Shown piece by piece: positions 17,328 to 26,702 of a stretch of 64,000 nt of DNA. Numbering within the stretch: the first letter of the stretch is position 1; every line of letters starts with the position of its first letter. Made by a program: the position numbers and the translations under genes. The DNA lies in contig OZ244825.1 of the NCBI GenBank assembly GCA_965220385.1, forward strand, positions 6,200,001 through 6,264,000, read 5' to 3'. This DNA comes from PCPOR2b sp965220385 (GTDB lineage: Bacteria; Poribacteria; WGA-4E; PCPOR2b). The notes under the pieces were generated by a model. The model was given only the letters and a program-made list of their open reading frames with translations. It was not told where the DNA came from and did no database searches.

Positions 17328-18269
17328 TTACGAAGTGTGCTGCGATTTTAGCTTGAGTATCTCCAGCAACTTCTCATCCCGTTCTGAGGCGAGCGCGCTT
17401 GCCTTTCCCGGTGGGTACTCATAAAAGCCGGAACCGGTCTTCGCACCCAATTTCCCCGCGGCGACTAAATCCTGAAGCACTTTCGGGGAATCGGTTGCAT
17501 TGCTCAAGGATTTGGCAACGTAGCTTCCGACTGTGTTGAAAATATCAAGGCCACCGAGATCTGCAATCTCTAATGGACCCAGCAACGCCCACCGCAATCC
17601 CAATCCATGTTTCATTACCGCATCGATGTCAGCGGGTGATGCAATCCCTTCCTCGACAAGATGTAACGCTTCGCGGACTACGGCAAACTGTAGACGGCTG
17701 GCGACAAATCCGGGAACATCCTTCTGCACCAGGATCGGTTGCTTTTGCATCTGTTTCAGCAGATCTATTAGGACTTTGCAGGTCGCATCGGAGGTCGCTT
17801 CGCCCTTGATAACTTCCACCGCTGGGACAATTTCTGGCGGATTGAAGAAGTGCACCCCCGCAAATCGTTCGGGGTGGGAGACTGCTGTGGCAATCTCCGA
17901 AATGCTTAATCCCGAAGTATTTGTCGTGAAGAGCGTTTCTGCGTCGCAAATTTCATCCAGTTTTCGGAAGATTTCCTGTTTTACTTCTAAATTTTCGGCG
18001 ATCGATTCCGAGATCAGGTCAACCGCTGCGAGCGCGGTTAGGTCGTGGGTGGTGTAAATTTGTGCGCTTGCCGTATCCGTTGCCGCTTCAATAGGGACAG
18101 GTTTTGCAGCAACCTTAGATTGGAGGCGTTCTATGGCGCGCTGCATTCCCTCTTGACTTCTATTGTAGAGAATGACAGTGTAGCCGAATTTCACAAAGAT
18201 TTCTGCGACACCCGCTCCCATTGTGCCTGCACCGATAACTCCAATCCTTTTAATATCTTCGATAGCCAT
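17328..18269 (-). CDS. 3-hydroxyacyl-CoA dehydrogenase family protein
   Basis: 313 residues; ATG at 18269 with AGAGGGA upstream. N-terminal NAD-binding GVIGAGTMGAGVAEIF (about 10-25), followed by FTTNTSGLSISEIA and the HFFNPPEIVPAVEVI motif carrying the catalytic His of short-chain 3-hydroxyacyl-CoA dehydrogenases, and a C-terminal helical domain (GLGLRWALLGPLEIADLGG; GAKTGSGFYEYP). It oxidises 3-hydroxyacyl-CoA or 3-hydroxybutyryl-CoA with NAD. The acetyl-CoA-pathway partner enzymes are not adjacent, so a related 3-hydroxy acid substrate (for example L-gulonate-type) is also possible. It follows the aldo/keto reductase by 3 bases. Confidence 0.85.
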   Translation of the reverse strand: MAIEDIKRIGVIGAGTMGAGVAEIFVKFGYTVILYNRSQEGMQRAIERLQSKVAAKPVPIEAATDTASAQIYTTHDLTALAAVDLISESIAENLEVKQEIFRKLDEICDAETLFTTNTSGLSISEIATAVSHPERFAGVHFFNPPEIVPAVEVIKGEATSDATCKVLIDLLKQMQKQPILVQKDVPGFVASRLQFAVVREALHLVEEGIASPADIDAVMKHGLGLRWALLGPLEIADLGGLDIFNTVGSYVAKSLSNATDSPKVLQDLVAAGKLGAKTGSGFYEYPPGKASALASERDEKLLEILKLKSQHTS

Positions 18270-18272
18270 GCT

Positions 18273-19172
18273 TTATCCCTCTGCCAACACCGTTTCAATT
18301 GCTTGCAATTCTGTATCCGTCAGCTGCCAGCCTTGTCCCCCGACATGTTCGGCGATCTGTTCAGGTGTCTTTGCACCGACGAGGACACAGGTGATTCCCG
18401 ACAACCGCAACTGCCAGCCAATTGCTAACTGAATGAGTGTGAGATTCCGTTCTTGAGCGATATTTTGCAACTTTTCTGCTGTCGCCAAGTTCCGCCGAAA
18501 TTCCTCCCCCTGAAATCGGGCCATCCCGGAACGCTCGTCGTCTGCCGGAAATTGGTGATCCGGCGTGTATTTGCCGGTTAGCAGTCCTTTAGCCAATGGA
18601 CTGTACGGGAGAATGCCGATGCCGTGCGCCTCGCAGTAGGGCAGCGTTTTCGTCTCGATCTCACGGTCGAGCAGGCTGTAACGCGGTTGAAGTGAATGGA
18701 AAGATGCAGTTTGGGCGGCGAGTTCCATCTGTTCAACGTTGAAGTTGGAGACACCGATGTAGCGCGTCTTGCCTTCTTGACGCAACCTTTCCATCATTTC
18801 CATGCTGTCATCAACCGGATATTGTGGATTCCAGCCGTGGATCTGGTAGAGGTCTACATGATCTGTTTGTAAAGCGTGCAGGCTATTCTCCATCGCACGC
18901 CGGATGGCATCCGGCGAATAGTCCCGACTGACCTTTGTGGCGAGAAAAACCTGATTTCGTCGACCATCCTTCAACGCTTTGCCGATAATTGCTTCCGATA
19001 CACGGTATGATTGTGCGGTATCGATGAGTGTAATGCCGTGATCAAGCACCGCGTGTACCGTTGAAATTGCCGCCCCTTCATCCACCGCGCCCATCGCTCC
19101 GCCAATGGGCCACGCCCCAAAGCCGATTACGGATACATGATCACCATCTTTTCCCAGCTGTCGCTTTTCCAT
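18273..19172 (-). CDS. Aldo/keto reductase
   Basis: 299 residues; ATG at 19172 with GGGAGG upstream. TIM-barrel AKR with GFGAWPIGG at the N-terminus, catalytic-tetrad candidates Asp/Tyr in DTAQSYRVSE (about 51-60), Lys in LATKVSRD and His in YQIHGWNP, and the cofactor-binding C-terminus (VLVGAKTPEQIAEHV). It reduces aldehydes or sugar ketones with NAD(P)H. First gene of a tight minus-strand run (3-base gap to the dehydrogenase). Substrate not determined. Confidence 0.88.
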   Translation of the reverse strand: MEKRQLGKDGDHVSVIGFGAWPIGGAMGAVDEGAAISTVHAVLDHGITLIDTAQSYRVSEAIIGKALKDGRRNQVFLATKVSRDYSPDAIRRAMENSLHALQTDHVDLYQIHGWNPQYPVDDSMEMMERLRQEGKTRYIGVSNFNVEQMELAAQTASFHSLQPRYSLLDREIETKTLPYCEAHGIGILPYSPLAKGLLTGKYTPDHQFPADDERSGMARFQGEEFRRNLATAEKLQNIAQERNLTLIQLAIGWQLRLSGITCVLVGAKTPEQIAEHVGGQGWQLTDTELQAIETVLAEG

Positions 19173-19576
19173 CTATTTGCCTCCCGCAAGTGCCTAATCA
19201 AGGATTTACTTTCTGTCCGTCTTTGTTCGATCTTAGCCCCAAGCATTTTAGCACACCGTCATTTTTTCTGTGAACGAAAATCCTCGCCCACTTCCCCCTG
19301 ACTCAGGCAGTGCAGGATTGCTTTAGTAATCCGCTAAGCCTAAGAATACCAATTCTGACGATTAACGTTGTCCTCCCTGCTACAATCAATGCGATTTCTG
19401 CGCTTATGTTAGCATACCCGATACAAAAAGTCACACCATTCCATATCACGATGCACTTGAAGGTCGATGGATTTCTTTTGTATTCAAATCTGCGTTGGGG
19501 TATAATATTAAGCAATTCTGAATAAACCTTTCCTATTTTATTTTACGTTTTAGCAATCACAATTTGCGTTGGAGAA
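19173..19576. other. Divergent intergenic region between aldo/keto reductase and moaD
   Basis: About 400 bases without a convincing gene. Two overlapping 70-codon frames on opposite strands (19303-19525) have no ribosome-binding site or recognisable product. The right half holds a putative promoter (19478-19506). Confidence 0.55.
19478..19506 (+). promoter_or_regulatory. Putative sigma-70-type promoter for moaDE
   Basis: TTGTAT at 19478-19483, 17-base spacer, then perfect TATAAT at 19501-19506; the moaD ATG is about 70 bases on. The -35 matches only the TTG part of the consensus. Confidence 0.45.
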
Positions 19577-19825
19577 ATGATGAAAGTTAAAGTTAAATAT
19601 TTCGCAGTTTTACATGAGGAGTTGGATAGAGACGAAGAGGATATGGACCTGCCAGAGGGAACAACGGTGAGAACTATCTTGGACCGGCTTGAGGCAGAAT
19701 GGCCCGAAATCGCAGAATACTACGATGTGATGCAAATGTCTGTGAATTGGGAGTACGCTACGCCAGATAGCGAACTTTCAGAGGGCGATGAGGTGGCTCT
19801 GATTCCGCCGGTGACTGGAGGTTAA
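19577..19825 (+). CDS. moaD: Molybdopterin synthase small (sulfur carrier) subunit MoaD
   Basis: 82 residues; tandem ATGs at 19577 and 19580 behind GGAGAA. Ubiquitin-like beta-grasp fold with the diagnostic C-terminal Gly-Gly (ALIPPVTGG), the end that is adenylated and thiocarboxylated before donating sulfur to precursor Z (cPMP). Its stop is followed after one base by moaE, so the two synthase subunits are translationally coupled. Other moa genes are not in the window. Confidence 0.9.
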   Translation: MMKVKVKYFAVLHEELDRDEEDMDLPEGTTVRTILDRLEAEWPEIAEYYDVMQMSVNWEYATPDSELSEGDEVALIPPVTGG

Positions 19826-19826
19826 G

Positions 19827-20261
19827 ATGTTTAAAATTACGAGCGACGAAATCGAATTAGGAGACGTGATTCGTGCGGTCGAAGCGGGAGATGCTGGGGC
19901 AATCGTCCACTTCTTGGGTGTTGTGCGCAACAACACGGAAGGCAGAGAGGTCTCTTATCTCGAATATGAAGCCTATCCACAGATGGCAGAAAAGAAGATG
20001 GCGGAAATTGCACAGGAGATCCACGAAAAATGGGGGCTGGACCGTGTTGCTATAATTCATCGTGTAGGACGACTGGAGATCGGTGAGGTCAGCGTTGCAG
20101 TTGCTGTCGCTTCTCCGCATCGTAAAGAAGCGTTTGAGGCATGCCATTACACGATGAATAGACTCAAACAAATTGTGCCTATCTGGAAACGTGAAGTTTG
20201 GGCAGATGGTGAAGAGGAATGGGTCAAGCCCGATCCTGTCTTCTTTCAATCGAAAACCTAA
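19827..20261 (+). CDS. moaE: Molybdopterin synthase catalytic subunit MoaE
   Basis: 144 residues, the usual length. It has GAIVHFLGVVRNNTEGREV near the N-terminus, LEYEAYP (about 49-55), the RVGRLEIGEVSVAVAVASPHR core and the C-terminal VPIWKREVW that carries the conserved active-site lysine. With MoaD it converts cyclic pyranopterin monophosphate to molybdopterin in the cytosol. A single base separates it from moaD. Confidence 0.93.
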   Translation: MFKITSDEIELGDVIRAVEAGDAGAIVHFLGVVRNNTEGREVSYLEYEAYPQMAEKKMAEIAQEIHEKWGLDRVAIIHRVGRLEIGEVSVAVAVASPHRKEAFEACHYTMNRLKQIVPIWKREVWADGEEEWVKPDPVFFQSKT

Positions 20262-20298
20262 GGCTTACGTTTGAAAGTCGGCGCAGGAACGGGAAAAA

Positions 20299-21102
20299 AT
20301 GAAAACGACACTGAGAGTATGCGCTGCTATCAGTATGATGATAGTGGTTTTTTGCATCGTGGGTTGCGGCGGTGATAGCGAAACAGATTCACCGACTCCA
20401 ACCGTAGAAAAGAAACCTGAAATCAAGTTTGGACTTGATGGAGATACATACCGAAATCGAAGGTTGTTCAAGGTTTCCAATTTACCTGTTGATGATTGGA
20501 TAGTCAAGGAGGTAAATAGAACAGTCGAGGGAGAGAACGAAGAGGATCTCATCGGCTGGGTCCCTCTGCCTTGGTCACTGTTTACTACAACATACACGCG
20601 TGGAGAGGACTTTTTCTTAGACCGCGTGTCCAATGAGGTGATTTCCCTTATATTCATGCAGCCGGTTTCAGACAAGGATTTTGTCAATACCTTGCCGGAA
20701 GCGTTTACCAATCAGATCCCTTTTATCTATATTTTCATTGAACTGCAAAGTGGTACTGATTTCGACTCTTCCAAAAACGCTGCCGTAGAAATCCTAGAAT
20801 CGTTCACGCCGCCCTTTGACTGGACAGATAAGATACACGGGGTAACGAATCAGGGAACACTCTTTTCCAAAGATCGCCGCCACGGTTATTTCTGGGAAAT
20901 TGTACTGGACGAAGAAATCCCACTGCTTTTCAACGAACAGATCCTTGAGGCCGAAAGCAAAGCCAAACAATCCTTCTTTCTAAGTCGCTTAGAAAACAGC
21001 CGTTTTATCTATCGGATTCTGTTCTGGGCACCCACCGATCAATACGATGCGTATGTGCCTGTCTATGACAAAATTGTATCTTCCGTCGAATTTCGGCTTT
21101 AG
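20299..21102 (+). CDS. Lipoprotein of unknown function
   Basis: 267 residues; starts 37 bases after moaE and may be read through from it. The N-terminus has a hydrophobic run and lipobox (VFCIVGCGG), then a low-complexity Thr/Pro linker (about 26-38) and a mixed alpha/beta domain. The end (YDKIVSSVEFRL) and general pattern recall small PsbP/Mog1-like envelope proteins that carry a terminal 'I..SVEF' strand, but I cannot assign a family with confidence. It converges with the giant outer-membrane gene, with 10 bases between stops. Confidence 0.7.
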   Translation: MKTTLRVCAAISMMIVVFCIVGCGGDSETDSPTPTVEKKPEIKFGLDGDTYRNRRLFKVSNLPVDDWIVKEVNRTVEGENEEDLIGWVPLPWSLFTTTYTRGEDFFLDRVSNEVISLIFMQPVSDKDFVNTLPEAFTNQIPFIYIFIELQSGTDFDSSKNAAVEILESFTPPFDWTDKIHGVTNQGTLFSKDRRHGYFWEIVLDEEIPLLFNEQILEAESKAKQSFFLSRLENSRFIYRILFWAPTDQYDAYVPVYDKIVSSVEFRL

Positions 21103-21112
21103 TCGGATCGTC

Positions 21113-24100
21113 TTATAACTCTGCCACAACCTCCATTCCTACCCGGTGTTCCGGCTTATTCTGTTCCGTTGAAAGTAGGCGGTAATTGAATCGTAACAAA
21201 AGATCTGTCACTTTCCGAACTTTATAATCCGCAGTGGTGCGGATTTCGTGGCTTATCCCTTCATAGAAGTTATATCGTGTAAAAGGGATACCGCCTTCAC
21301 TGCTCCCGTGGTTGAGTCGATAGGTGAAGTCGAATCGTCCTTTGCGGATAAAGGAATAGGTCAGTCGATTTTCCAACGAAAGTGTTCGTGTCCGGGCTTC
21401 CGGCATGTCATCAAGATGCTCACGATCAGCGGTAGATTCGTGGATGCCAGCAACGCCAAACTGTAGAACACGGCTGAATTCGTAGTTGAATTCAATCGTG
21501 TTCGTCCGCTCAGACTGTGTCAGATCGGAAATCGCTGTTGACGCATTCCCCTCCAGATCGAGTTCAGTAAACTGCTCCTCTTCCCGCCGTTGTTCCCATT
21601 TTGCCTTGAATGAGAGTTTCGACGTTGGGTTCAGTGTTAAATCTATCTCCCAATCCCGGCTATGCCGACGTCGTTCGCGGTTATTAATCCGCTTGTTCAG
21701 CAGACGATTGGTATCAAAGCCGAGATCTAAGTTCAGTAGCGGTGAAGGGGAAAAATCGAGCCGATACCGCTGATTGACTCTCCCAAAAACTGTACGTTCG
21801 TTGCGCAAGTTGCGCAACAGGTAGAGGCTTGATGGATCCGGATCCTCCTGTTCTTCCGTTATATTCACAACAGCCTGACCCCGAATAGCGTTTGCCAACC
21901 GTACTAAGTTACTTGGGATTTCGGGCTGCTTGGTCCCAGCGGCTACCTCACTCCTTCGACGCGATGTGAGACGGCGGGGTTGAAAGCGCAAGCTCAACTT
22001 CATATCGATTGCAGAAACGGGTTTGTCCTCGACATTCTGGATGAATTTGATATAATCTCCCTCCTCAAAATCTTCCCGGTAATGCAGGTCATCGATCTTT
22101 ACATAATGCCCCTCGCCCGGCTTGATTTCCCGCCCTGTGAACGGATTGATGTTTGTGAAAATTTCACGTCGTTCCGTCGCCAGTTTCTTGTCGAGTTCGT
22201 ATATGAGTTGACCGTCCAATGCCCGGTTGAATGGTGTTAGGCGCATTTCAATATCTGCTAATTGTGTCCTTGAGTCGGAGGCTGGTCCCCGTTGTGCTTT
22301 GAACACTCGTTGAGAGATATTTGTCGAAACATTTGCCCACTTACGCGGTTGCGAAAAAAGCCCCACCGTCCAAGTTTTTGCGTTCGTTGCAGACTGCCAA
22401 TCCGAGAAGCCTAACGCTTTTCCATCAACCGTAAGCAAAGGTTCTTTATCGTAGGCCTCCTCTATTGCATATTTCGTATTAACCGAGACCCATCGAAAAT
22501 CTACCAGATCGAGTCGTGCTGTCGATATATCCCGTTTTCGGTTGAGATTTACATTATCGTCGAAGTCGAGATCAATTGCCTCCAACTGTTCAATGGAAGC
22601 GTTCAGATTGAGCAGGCGCACCCGTTGGGAGAGTTGTCCATGCCTACGAGTTTTGCGGAACTGATCCTGTCCTCTGACCTTCGAGGTGCTCCGCCGATAG
22701 TCGCCCCGGAGGCGAGGGATGTATGGGCGTTTAATCAACCCTTCCCGCGGATTGAAGTCAAATCCACCGTTGAGGTTGTTGCGAAGGGTAACATCGGGGA
22801 GTGGGGCAACCGGCTCGGAACTGTTAAGGCTCTGCTGGTCTGCTGACTTCCTGAAACGTTCCTCCGTGCGTCCTAACCCGTAATCGAGTTTGAGCCAGTT
22901 CACCGGCTTCACCTGTAGGTCAAGATCTGCGGACTTCTCATCGGGGTTTTGGGCAGCACCCACCCCACCCAATAGATACAGGTCGTCGAACTGTTCATCG
23001 CTGTACTGTTCCTCGTATCGGAACCGTGTGCGGTTGGTACTCGACGCACCGACAGGTACGAAATCCGCATCGAGAGATCGGAGTTCCATATTCAACATCA
23101 GTTTCTCGGTTGACGAATTCGCGAGGAGTTTCCAAGCGCGGCTGAGTGTCTTTTGGTCTTGGTTGGAGAAAGTGTTTTGATCTAATGCACCGAACGCTAC
23201 CTGCCCTTCCAGTATCGGGGCGTGTTGTAGAAAGCCTTGGCTCTCGGTGAAGTCGAGGCGCCCATTGATGTCCCATACAGTGCGCCGCTGTGGAGCGATC
23301 AGAGGATTTCCATCTCCGTCTGCATCCAACTCGTTTCTCTGGAGTTCCTTGAAATCCTGTTCATTTATGATGATGAACGCATTTTCCGGATCATTTAGAT
23401 CCGATTCAACCGCATAACCGACTCCAATCGTGACGCGCTCGCCGGGCAGATTCAGCGAACCGCTGACACCTTGTAGGTTTCGCTGATATGCCAAGTCTTC
23501 GGGGATATATTCAAAATCGACGCGGATTACATCGTTGCTTGTGATTAAGTGTTTACTCGTAAATTCGATAATTGGGTCGCCATAGTCGCGGATCACGTAA
23601 TCGTTGTTTTCGCCGCGGCGCAGCCGCTGACCATTCAGCCAGACAATTTCCGTTCCTGCTTTGACTATGACAAACTCACCGTCGGCATCAATCCGGTATT
23701 CGCTACGCCCTTCTTCACCCCTGATTGTCTTGCTGGCAGACTGACCCTTTGGGATGGCGGTCGGAATAAGATGAAATTTTCCCCACCTGAAATCTCCTGA
23801 GACCTGCACCCCCTCCAGCGCACGATCGAAGAATATATCTGTATTGCCCAGCGATCCTTCGAAGTCGCCCAACAACCCTGTGACATTTGGGCTTGTAATA
23901 CGGATGAGTTTCTGATCGATATCTTGAATATTTTCAGTTGTGCCTTCAGGTTGGATGGGCAGATCTTGGTCTGAGAGCAGGGCTGTGACGCTCACATTTT
24001 CCGAGACTTTTCCGTCGACGCTGATTCGCAAGGCACGTTCCGGAGACAGTGATCTGTTGCTGCCGACCGAAACACCGAATGTCTGAGTCCCTGTTACCCG

Positions 24101-24565
24101 CACCGGAGGCAGCGTTGATTCCGGTGATTGCTGTTCAGTGAGATCCGCACGGGGCTCAAGTTTAACCGCATCGCGCGGTTCTTCCAACGGTTGATCTTGT
24201 CGAAAAAGGTCTCGTTTATACCCCCTTTTGATTGCAAAAGGCAAAGTCTGATAGGTAATCTGAATAGTGGCTTCGGGAGGATAGTCCTTCAGAAACCTGA
24301 GTGTCCCTGCGCTGTAATTGATGAGATAATCTAAGTTTTTGGTGAGCTGTACGCCGTCAACTGTTATGCGTTCGCTGTCGCGAATGGGGGGCCAATGCTT
24401 CAAAATGAAAGGATCAGGAAGATCTTTGGATCGAACGGATTCGATTTTCTGTAAAAGGGAAAGGGAGGGCAATTGGAGCGGGTCACGCTCGGATTTTGCG
24501 GTATAAGGCACGGAAATGAGAATGCCAATGAAAAAGAGATACGATGTTGCCAGAAGTTTCCCCAT
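21113..24565 (-). CDS. Giant outer-membrane beta-barrel protein
   Basis: 1150 residues; signal peptide MGKLLATSYLFFIGILISVPYTAKS. About residues 60-115 and 285-360 look like small beta domains in which a ligand/strand motif recurs (DGVQLTKNLDYLINYSAGTLRF; LNGQRLRRGENNDYVIRDYG). The rest, roughly 380-1150, is an alternating polar/hydrophobic beta pattern rich in Arg, Asp and Gln with aromatic girdles, and the protein ends in a strand (HRVGMEVVAEL). This is typical of very large outer-membrane barrels of the SprA-like kind, but I cannot claim orthology. A calcium-loop-like DADGDGNP occurs near 408. No clear ribosome-binding site at the ATG. Function unknown; export, adhesion or secretion is possible. 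Confidence 0.65.
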   Translation of the reverse strand: MGKLLATSYLFFIGILISVPYTAKSERDPLQLPSLSLLQKIESVRSKDLPDPFILKHWPPIRDSERITVDGVQLTKNLDYLINYSAGTLRFLKDYPPEATIQITYQTLPFAIKRGYKRDLFRQDQPLEEPRDAVKLEPRADLTEQQSPESTLPPVRVTGTQTFGVSVGSNRSLSPERALRISVDGKVSENVSVTALLSDQDLPIQPEGTTENIQDIDQKLIRITSPNVTGLLGDFEGSLGNTDIFFDRALEGVQVSGDFRWGKFHLIPTAIPKGQSASKTIRGEEGRSEYRIDADGEFVIVKAGTEIVWLNGQRLRRGENNDYVIRDYGDPIIEFTSKHLITSNDVIRVDFEYIPEDLAYQRNLQGVSGSLNLPGERVTIGVGYAVESDLNDPENAFIIINEQDFKELQRNELDADGDGNPLIAPQRRTVWDINGRLDFTESQGFLQHAPILEGQVAFGALDQNTFSNQDQKTLSRAWKLLANSSTEKLMLNMELRSLDADFVPVGASSTNRTRFRYEEQYSDEQFDDLYLLGGVGAAQNPDEKSADLDLQVKPVNWLKLDYGLGRTEERFRKSADQQSLNSSEPVAPLPDVTLRNNLNGGFDFNPREGLIKRPYIPRLRGDYRRSTSKVRGQDQFRKTRRHGQLSQRVRLLNLNASIEQLEAIDLDFDDNVNLNRKRDISTARLDLVDFRWVSVNTKYAIEEAYDKEPLLTVDGKALGFSDWQSATNAKTWTVGLFSQPRKWANVSTNISQRVFKAQRGPASDSRTQLADIEMRLTPFNRALDGQLIYELDKKLATERREIFTNINPFTGREIKPGEGHYVKIDDLHYREDFEEGDYIKFIQNVEDKPVSAIDMKLSLRFQPRRLTSRRRSEVAAGTKQPEIPSNLVRLANAIRGQAVVNITEEQEDPDPSSLYLLRNLRNERTVFGRVNQRYRLDFSPSPLLNLDLGFDTNRLLNKRINNRERRRHSRDWEIDLTLNPTSKLSFKAKWEQRREEEQFTELDLEGNASTAISDLTQSERTNTIEFNYEFSRVLQFGVAGIHESTADREHLDDMPEARTRTLSLENRLTYSFIRKGRFDFTYRLNHGSSEGGIPFTRYNFYEGISHEIRTTADYKVRKVTDLLLRFNYRLLSTEQNKPEHRVGMEVVAEL

Positions 24566-24892
24566 GAACAGATACCGAGAGTCGGAACAGTCGTGATACC
24601 GGCGAAGCGGTTAAAGCCTTTGAGTTAAGGCGTTACGTTGATGTTTTTCGAGTCTAACTTGTCCTGCTATCCCTTTGTTTATGCGATGCTTTTCTTTCTT
24701 CATGTTTTGAATCTCTGCTGTACTGCAAGAAATGTCTGATAGATGGGTACACTAATCCGTTTCTGCATTGAAGAAATCGTAGATCCTTAACATAAGATAT
24801 GATATAATACAGCGCTGTAAAATTCAGTAACAACTTTGAACGGGCAGCGCATTTTTGCAAACACCACATCGCTTGACGAGGAGGATTTACGA
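24566..24892. other. Divergent spacer between outer-membrane gene and folD
   Basis: No gene seen. It carries the folD promoter (24801-24809) with an adjacent 8-bp palindrome CAGCGCTG (24811-24818), and the folD ribosome-binding site. Confidence 0.55.
24801..24809 (+). promoter_or_regulatory. folD: Extended -10 promoter (TGATATAAT) for folD
   Basis: TGn followed by a perfect TATAAT forms an extended -10, which can work without a good -35; none is visible at the right distance. Transcription would start near 24816, about 75 bases before the TTG start. Confidence 0.5.
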
Positions 24893-24895
24893 TTG
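24878..24895 (+). promoter_or_regulatory. folD: Ribosome-binding site that fixes a TTG start for folD
   Basis: GAGGAGG (24878-24884) lies 8 bases before TTG (24893-24895). The longer in-frame TTG at 24836 has no such site and adds about 19 residues that do not resemble the family. Confidence 0.7.
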
Positions 24896-25762
24896 CCAAT
24901 TGCTTTGGATCCCGATGACATCGGGGCGAAAATTATTGATGGAAAAGAGCTTGCCAGATCTATCCGGCGCGAAATCAGACGGCAAGTGAGGAAGCTGAAA
25001 TTTACCCCCGGGCTTGCAGTAGTCCAAGTTGGGGACGACCCCGCTTCGACGGTCTATGTCAGCAACAAGGAGAAGGACTGTAAATATGTTGGCTTTCATT
25101 CCGAGGTGCATCGGATGCCGGCAGAGGCATCGCAAACAGCGGTGATCGAGCAGATTCACACGCTGAACAGTCATAAGGATATACACGGGATTATCGCTCA
25201 AATGCCGGTCCCTGACCCTATTGATGGGGATGCGATTATCAACGAAATCGCACCTGAAAAAGATGCCGATGGCTTAACGCTTGTGAATTTAGGTAACCTT
25301 CTCATTAATCGTGAACAGACTGTCCCATGTACGCCAGCAGGAATTATCCGTCTCATCGAATCGACAGGCGTCCAGATTGAAGGGAGTCGTGCGGTTTGTG
25401 TGGGACGTAGTAGTCTGGTTGGAAAACCGGTCGGGTTGATGCTGCTCAACCGTAATGCAACGGTTTCCTACTGCCACACGAGGACTCGCGAACTTTCATC
25501 GGAAACCCGACAGGCGGACATTCTGATTGCGGCGGTCGGCCGACCCGAATTGGTTACGGCGGAGATGGTAAAACCGGGGGCGGTTGTGATTGATGTGGGG
25601 ATTACTATTGCTGAGAACGGATTTGTCGGTGATGTTGATTATGAGAGTGTGAAGGAGGTCGCCGGTTTTATCACCCCTGTCCCCGGCGGTGTCGGTCCGA
25701 TGACACGTGCGATGTTGTTAGAAAATACACTGAAATTAGCTTTGGCTCAACAAGAGAAATAG
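24893..25762 (+). CDS. folD: Bifunctional methylenetetrahydrofolate dehydrogenase / methenyltetrahydrofolate cyclohydrolase FolD
   Basis: 289 residues from the TTG start, the normal FolD length. The N-terminal substrate domain has VGDDPASTVYVSNKEKDC with the conserved Tyr and Lys, and HGIIAQMPVPDPID. The C-terminal NADP-binding domain has VGRSSLVGKPVGLML, and TPVPGGVGPMTRAML closes the active site. It interconverts 5,10-methylene-THF and 10-formyl-THF in the cytosol. A second folate gene, formyl-THF cyclo-ligase, lies at 46.5 kb. A short-chain dehydrogenase follows 69 bases later on the same strand. Confidence 0.95.
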   Translation: MPIALDPDDIGAKIIDGKELARSIRREIRRQVRKLKFTPGLAVVQVGDDPASTVYVSNKEKDCKYVGFHSEVHRMPAEASQTAVIEQIHTLNSHKDIHGIIAQMPVPDPIDGDAIINEIAPEKDADGLTLVNLGNLLINREQTVPCTPAGIIRLIESTGVQIEGSRAVCVGRSSLVGKPVGLMLLNRNATVSYCHTRTRELSSETRQADILIAAVGRPELVTAEMVKPGAVVIDVGITIAENGFVGDVDYESVKEVAGFITPVPGGVGPMTRAMLLENTLKLALAQQEK

Positions 25763-25831
25763 GTTTATTATTTATCGAGATTCAACGCTTGATCTTGTAT
25801 ATTACGTATCATACAAAAGTGGAGGTTTACT

Positions 25832-26596
25832 ATGGAGTTTCCAGGATTTGATCTTAACGGTAAAGTGATGTTGGTTACAGGTGCGGGTAAGGGCATCGGT
25901 CGAGGTATCGCAATCGCTGCAGCGCAGATGGGCGCCGATGTGCTGCTGAATAGTCGGACACGCTCCGATCTCGAAGAGGTTGCGGAAGAGATACGGGCAG
26001 CGGGCGGCAAGGCGGAACCGGTCGTTTTCGATGCGAGCAAAATGGACGAGATTGCCCGCGGTGCACAGGAATCAATTGATGTTTGGGGGCGGGTTGATGT
26101 CCTTGTCAATAACGCCGGTACGAATCGCCCGAAGCCTGCGCTTGACGTAACTGAAGACGATTGGGATACGGTTTATGATTTGAACCTTAAGGGACTGTTT
26201 TTCCTCACACAGGCGCTTGTGAAACCGATGATTGAACGGGAGAGTGGAAAAATTATCAATATCACTTCGACAATGGCGTTGGTAGGAGGCCCGCTGCGGA
26301 CAATTTACTCAGGTAGCAAGGGAGGCGTCCTGTCGTTGACAAAAGGACTTGCGGTTGAGTGGGCACCTCACAATGTCACCGTGAATACAGTCGCACCAGC
26401 GTTTACGCGGACTCCGCTTGCCAACGAACTTCTGAAGCGTAAGGAGTTCTACGACGATGTTGTGCGTCGTATTCCGATGGGACGCGTTGGTGAGGTTGAA
26501 GAGGTTGTCGGTGCGGTGCTGTATCTTGCCTCGGATGCTGCCAACTGGGTAACAGGACAAACCCTTGCAGTCGATGGCGGCTGGGTCGCTTGGTAG
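25832..26596 (+). CDS. Short-chain dehydrogenase/reductase (SDR)
   Basis: 254 residues; ATG behind GGAGG. Classical SDR: TGAGKGIGRG (about 17-26), VNNAGTN (about 91-97), catalytic Ser in ITSTMA, Tyr and Lys in YSGSKGG (about 158-164), and the C-terminal GQTLAVDGGW. Sequence style resembles gluconate 5-dehydrogenase and 3-oxoacyl reductase types. NAD(P)-dependent oxidation or reduction of a sugar acid or ketone is likely; exact substrate open. About 70 bases after folD. Confidence 0.87.
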   Translation: MEFPGFDLNGKVMLVTGAGKGIGRGIAIAAAQMGADVLLNSRTRSDLEEVAEEIRAAGGKAEPVVFDASKMDEIARGAQESIDVWGRVDVLVNNAGTNRPKPALDVTEDDWDTVYDLNLKGLFFLTQALVKPMIERESGKIINITSTMALVGGPLRTIYSGSKGGVLSLTKGLAVEWAPHNVTVNTVAPAFTRTPLANELLKRKEFYDDVVRRIPMGRVGEVEEVVGAVLYLASDAANWVTGQTLAVDGGWVAW

Positions 26597-26702
26597 ACGG
26601 TTCAATGATGTAGCTTGGGATGATATATGAGTGCCTGTCAATTCTGGGGTTTCCAGCCAATTAGTTCCGAATTCGGAATATCTGTTCTAAAAGGAGTAGA
26701 GG

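Noticed and set aside
19303..19525. Two overlapping 70-codon frames in the spacer before moaD
   Set aside because: No ribosome-binding site and no recognisable product; the stretch is better read as promoter region.
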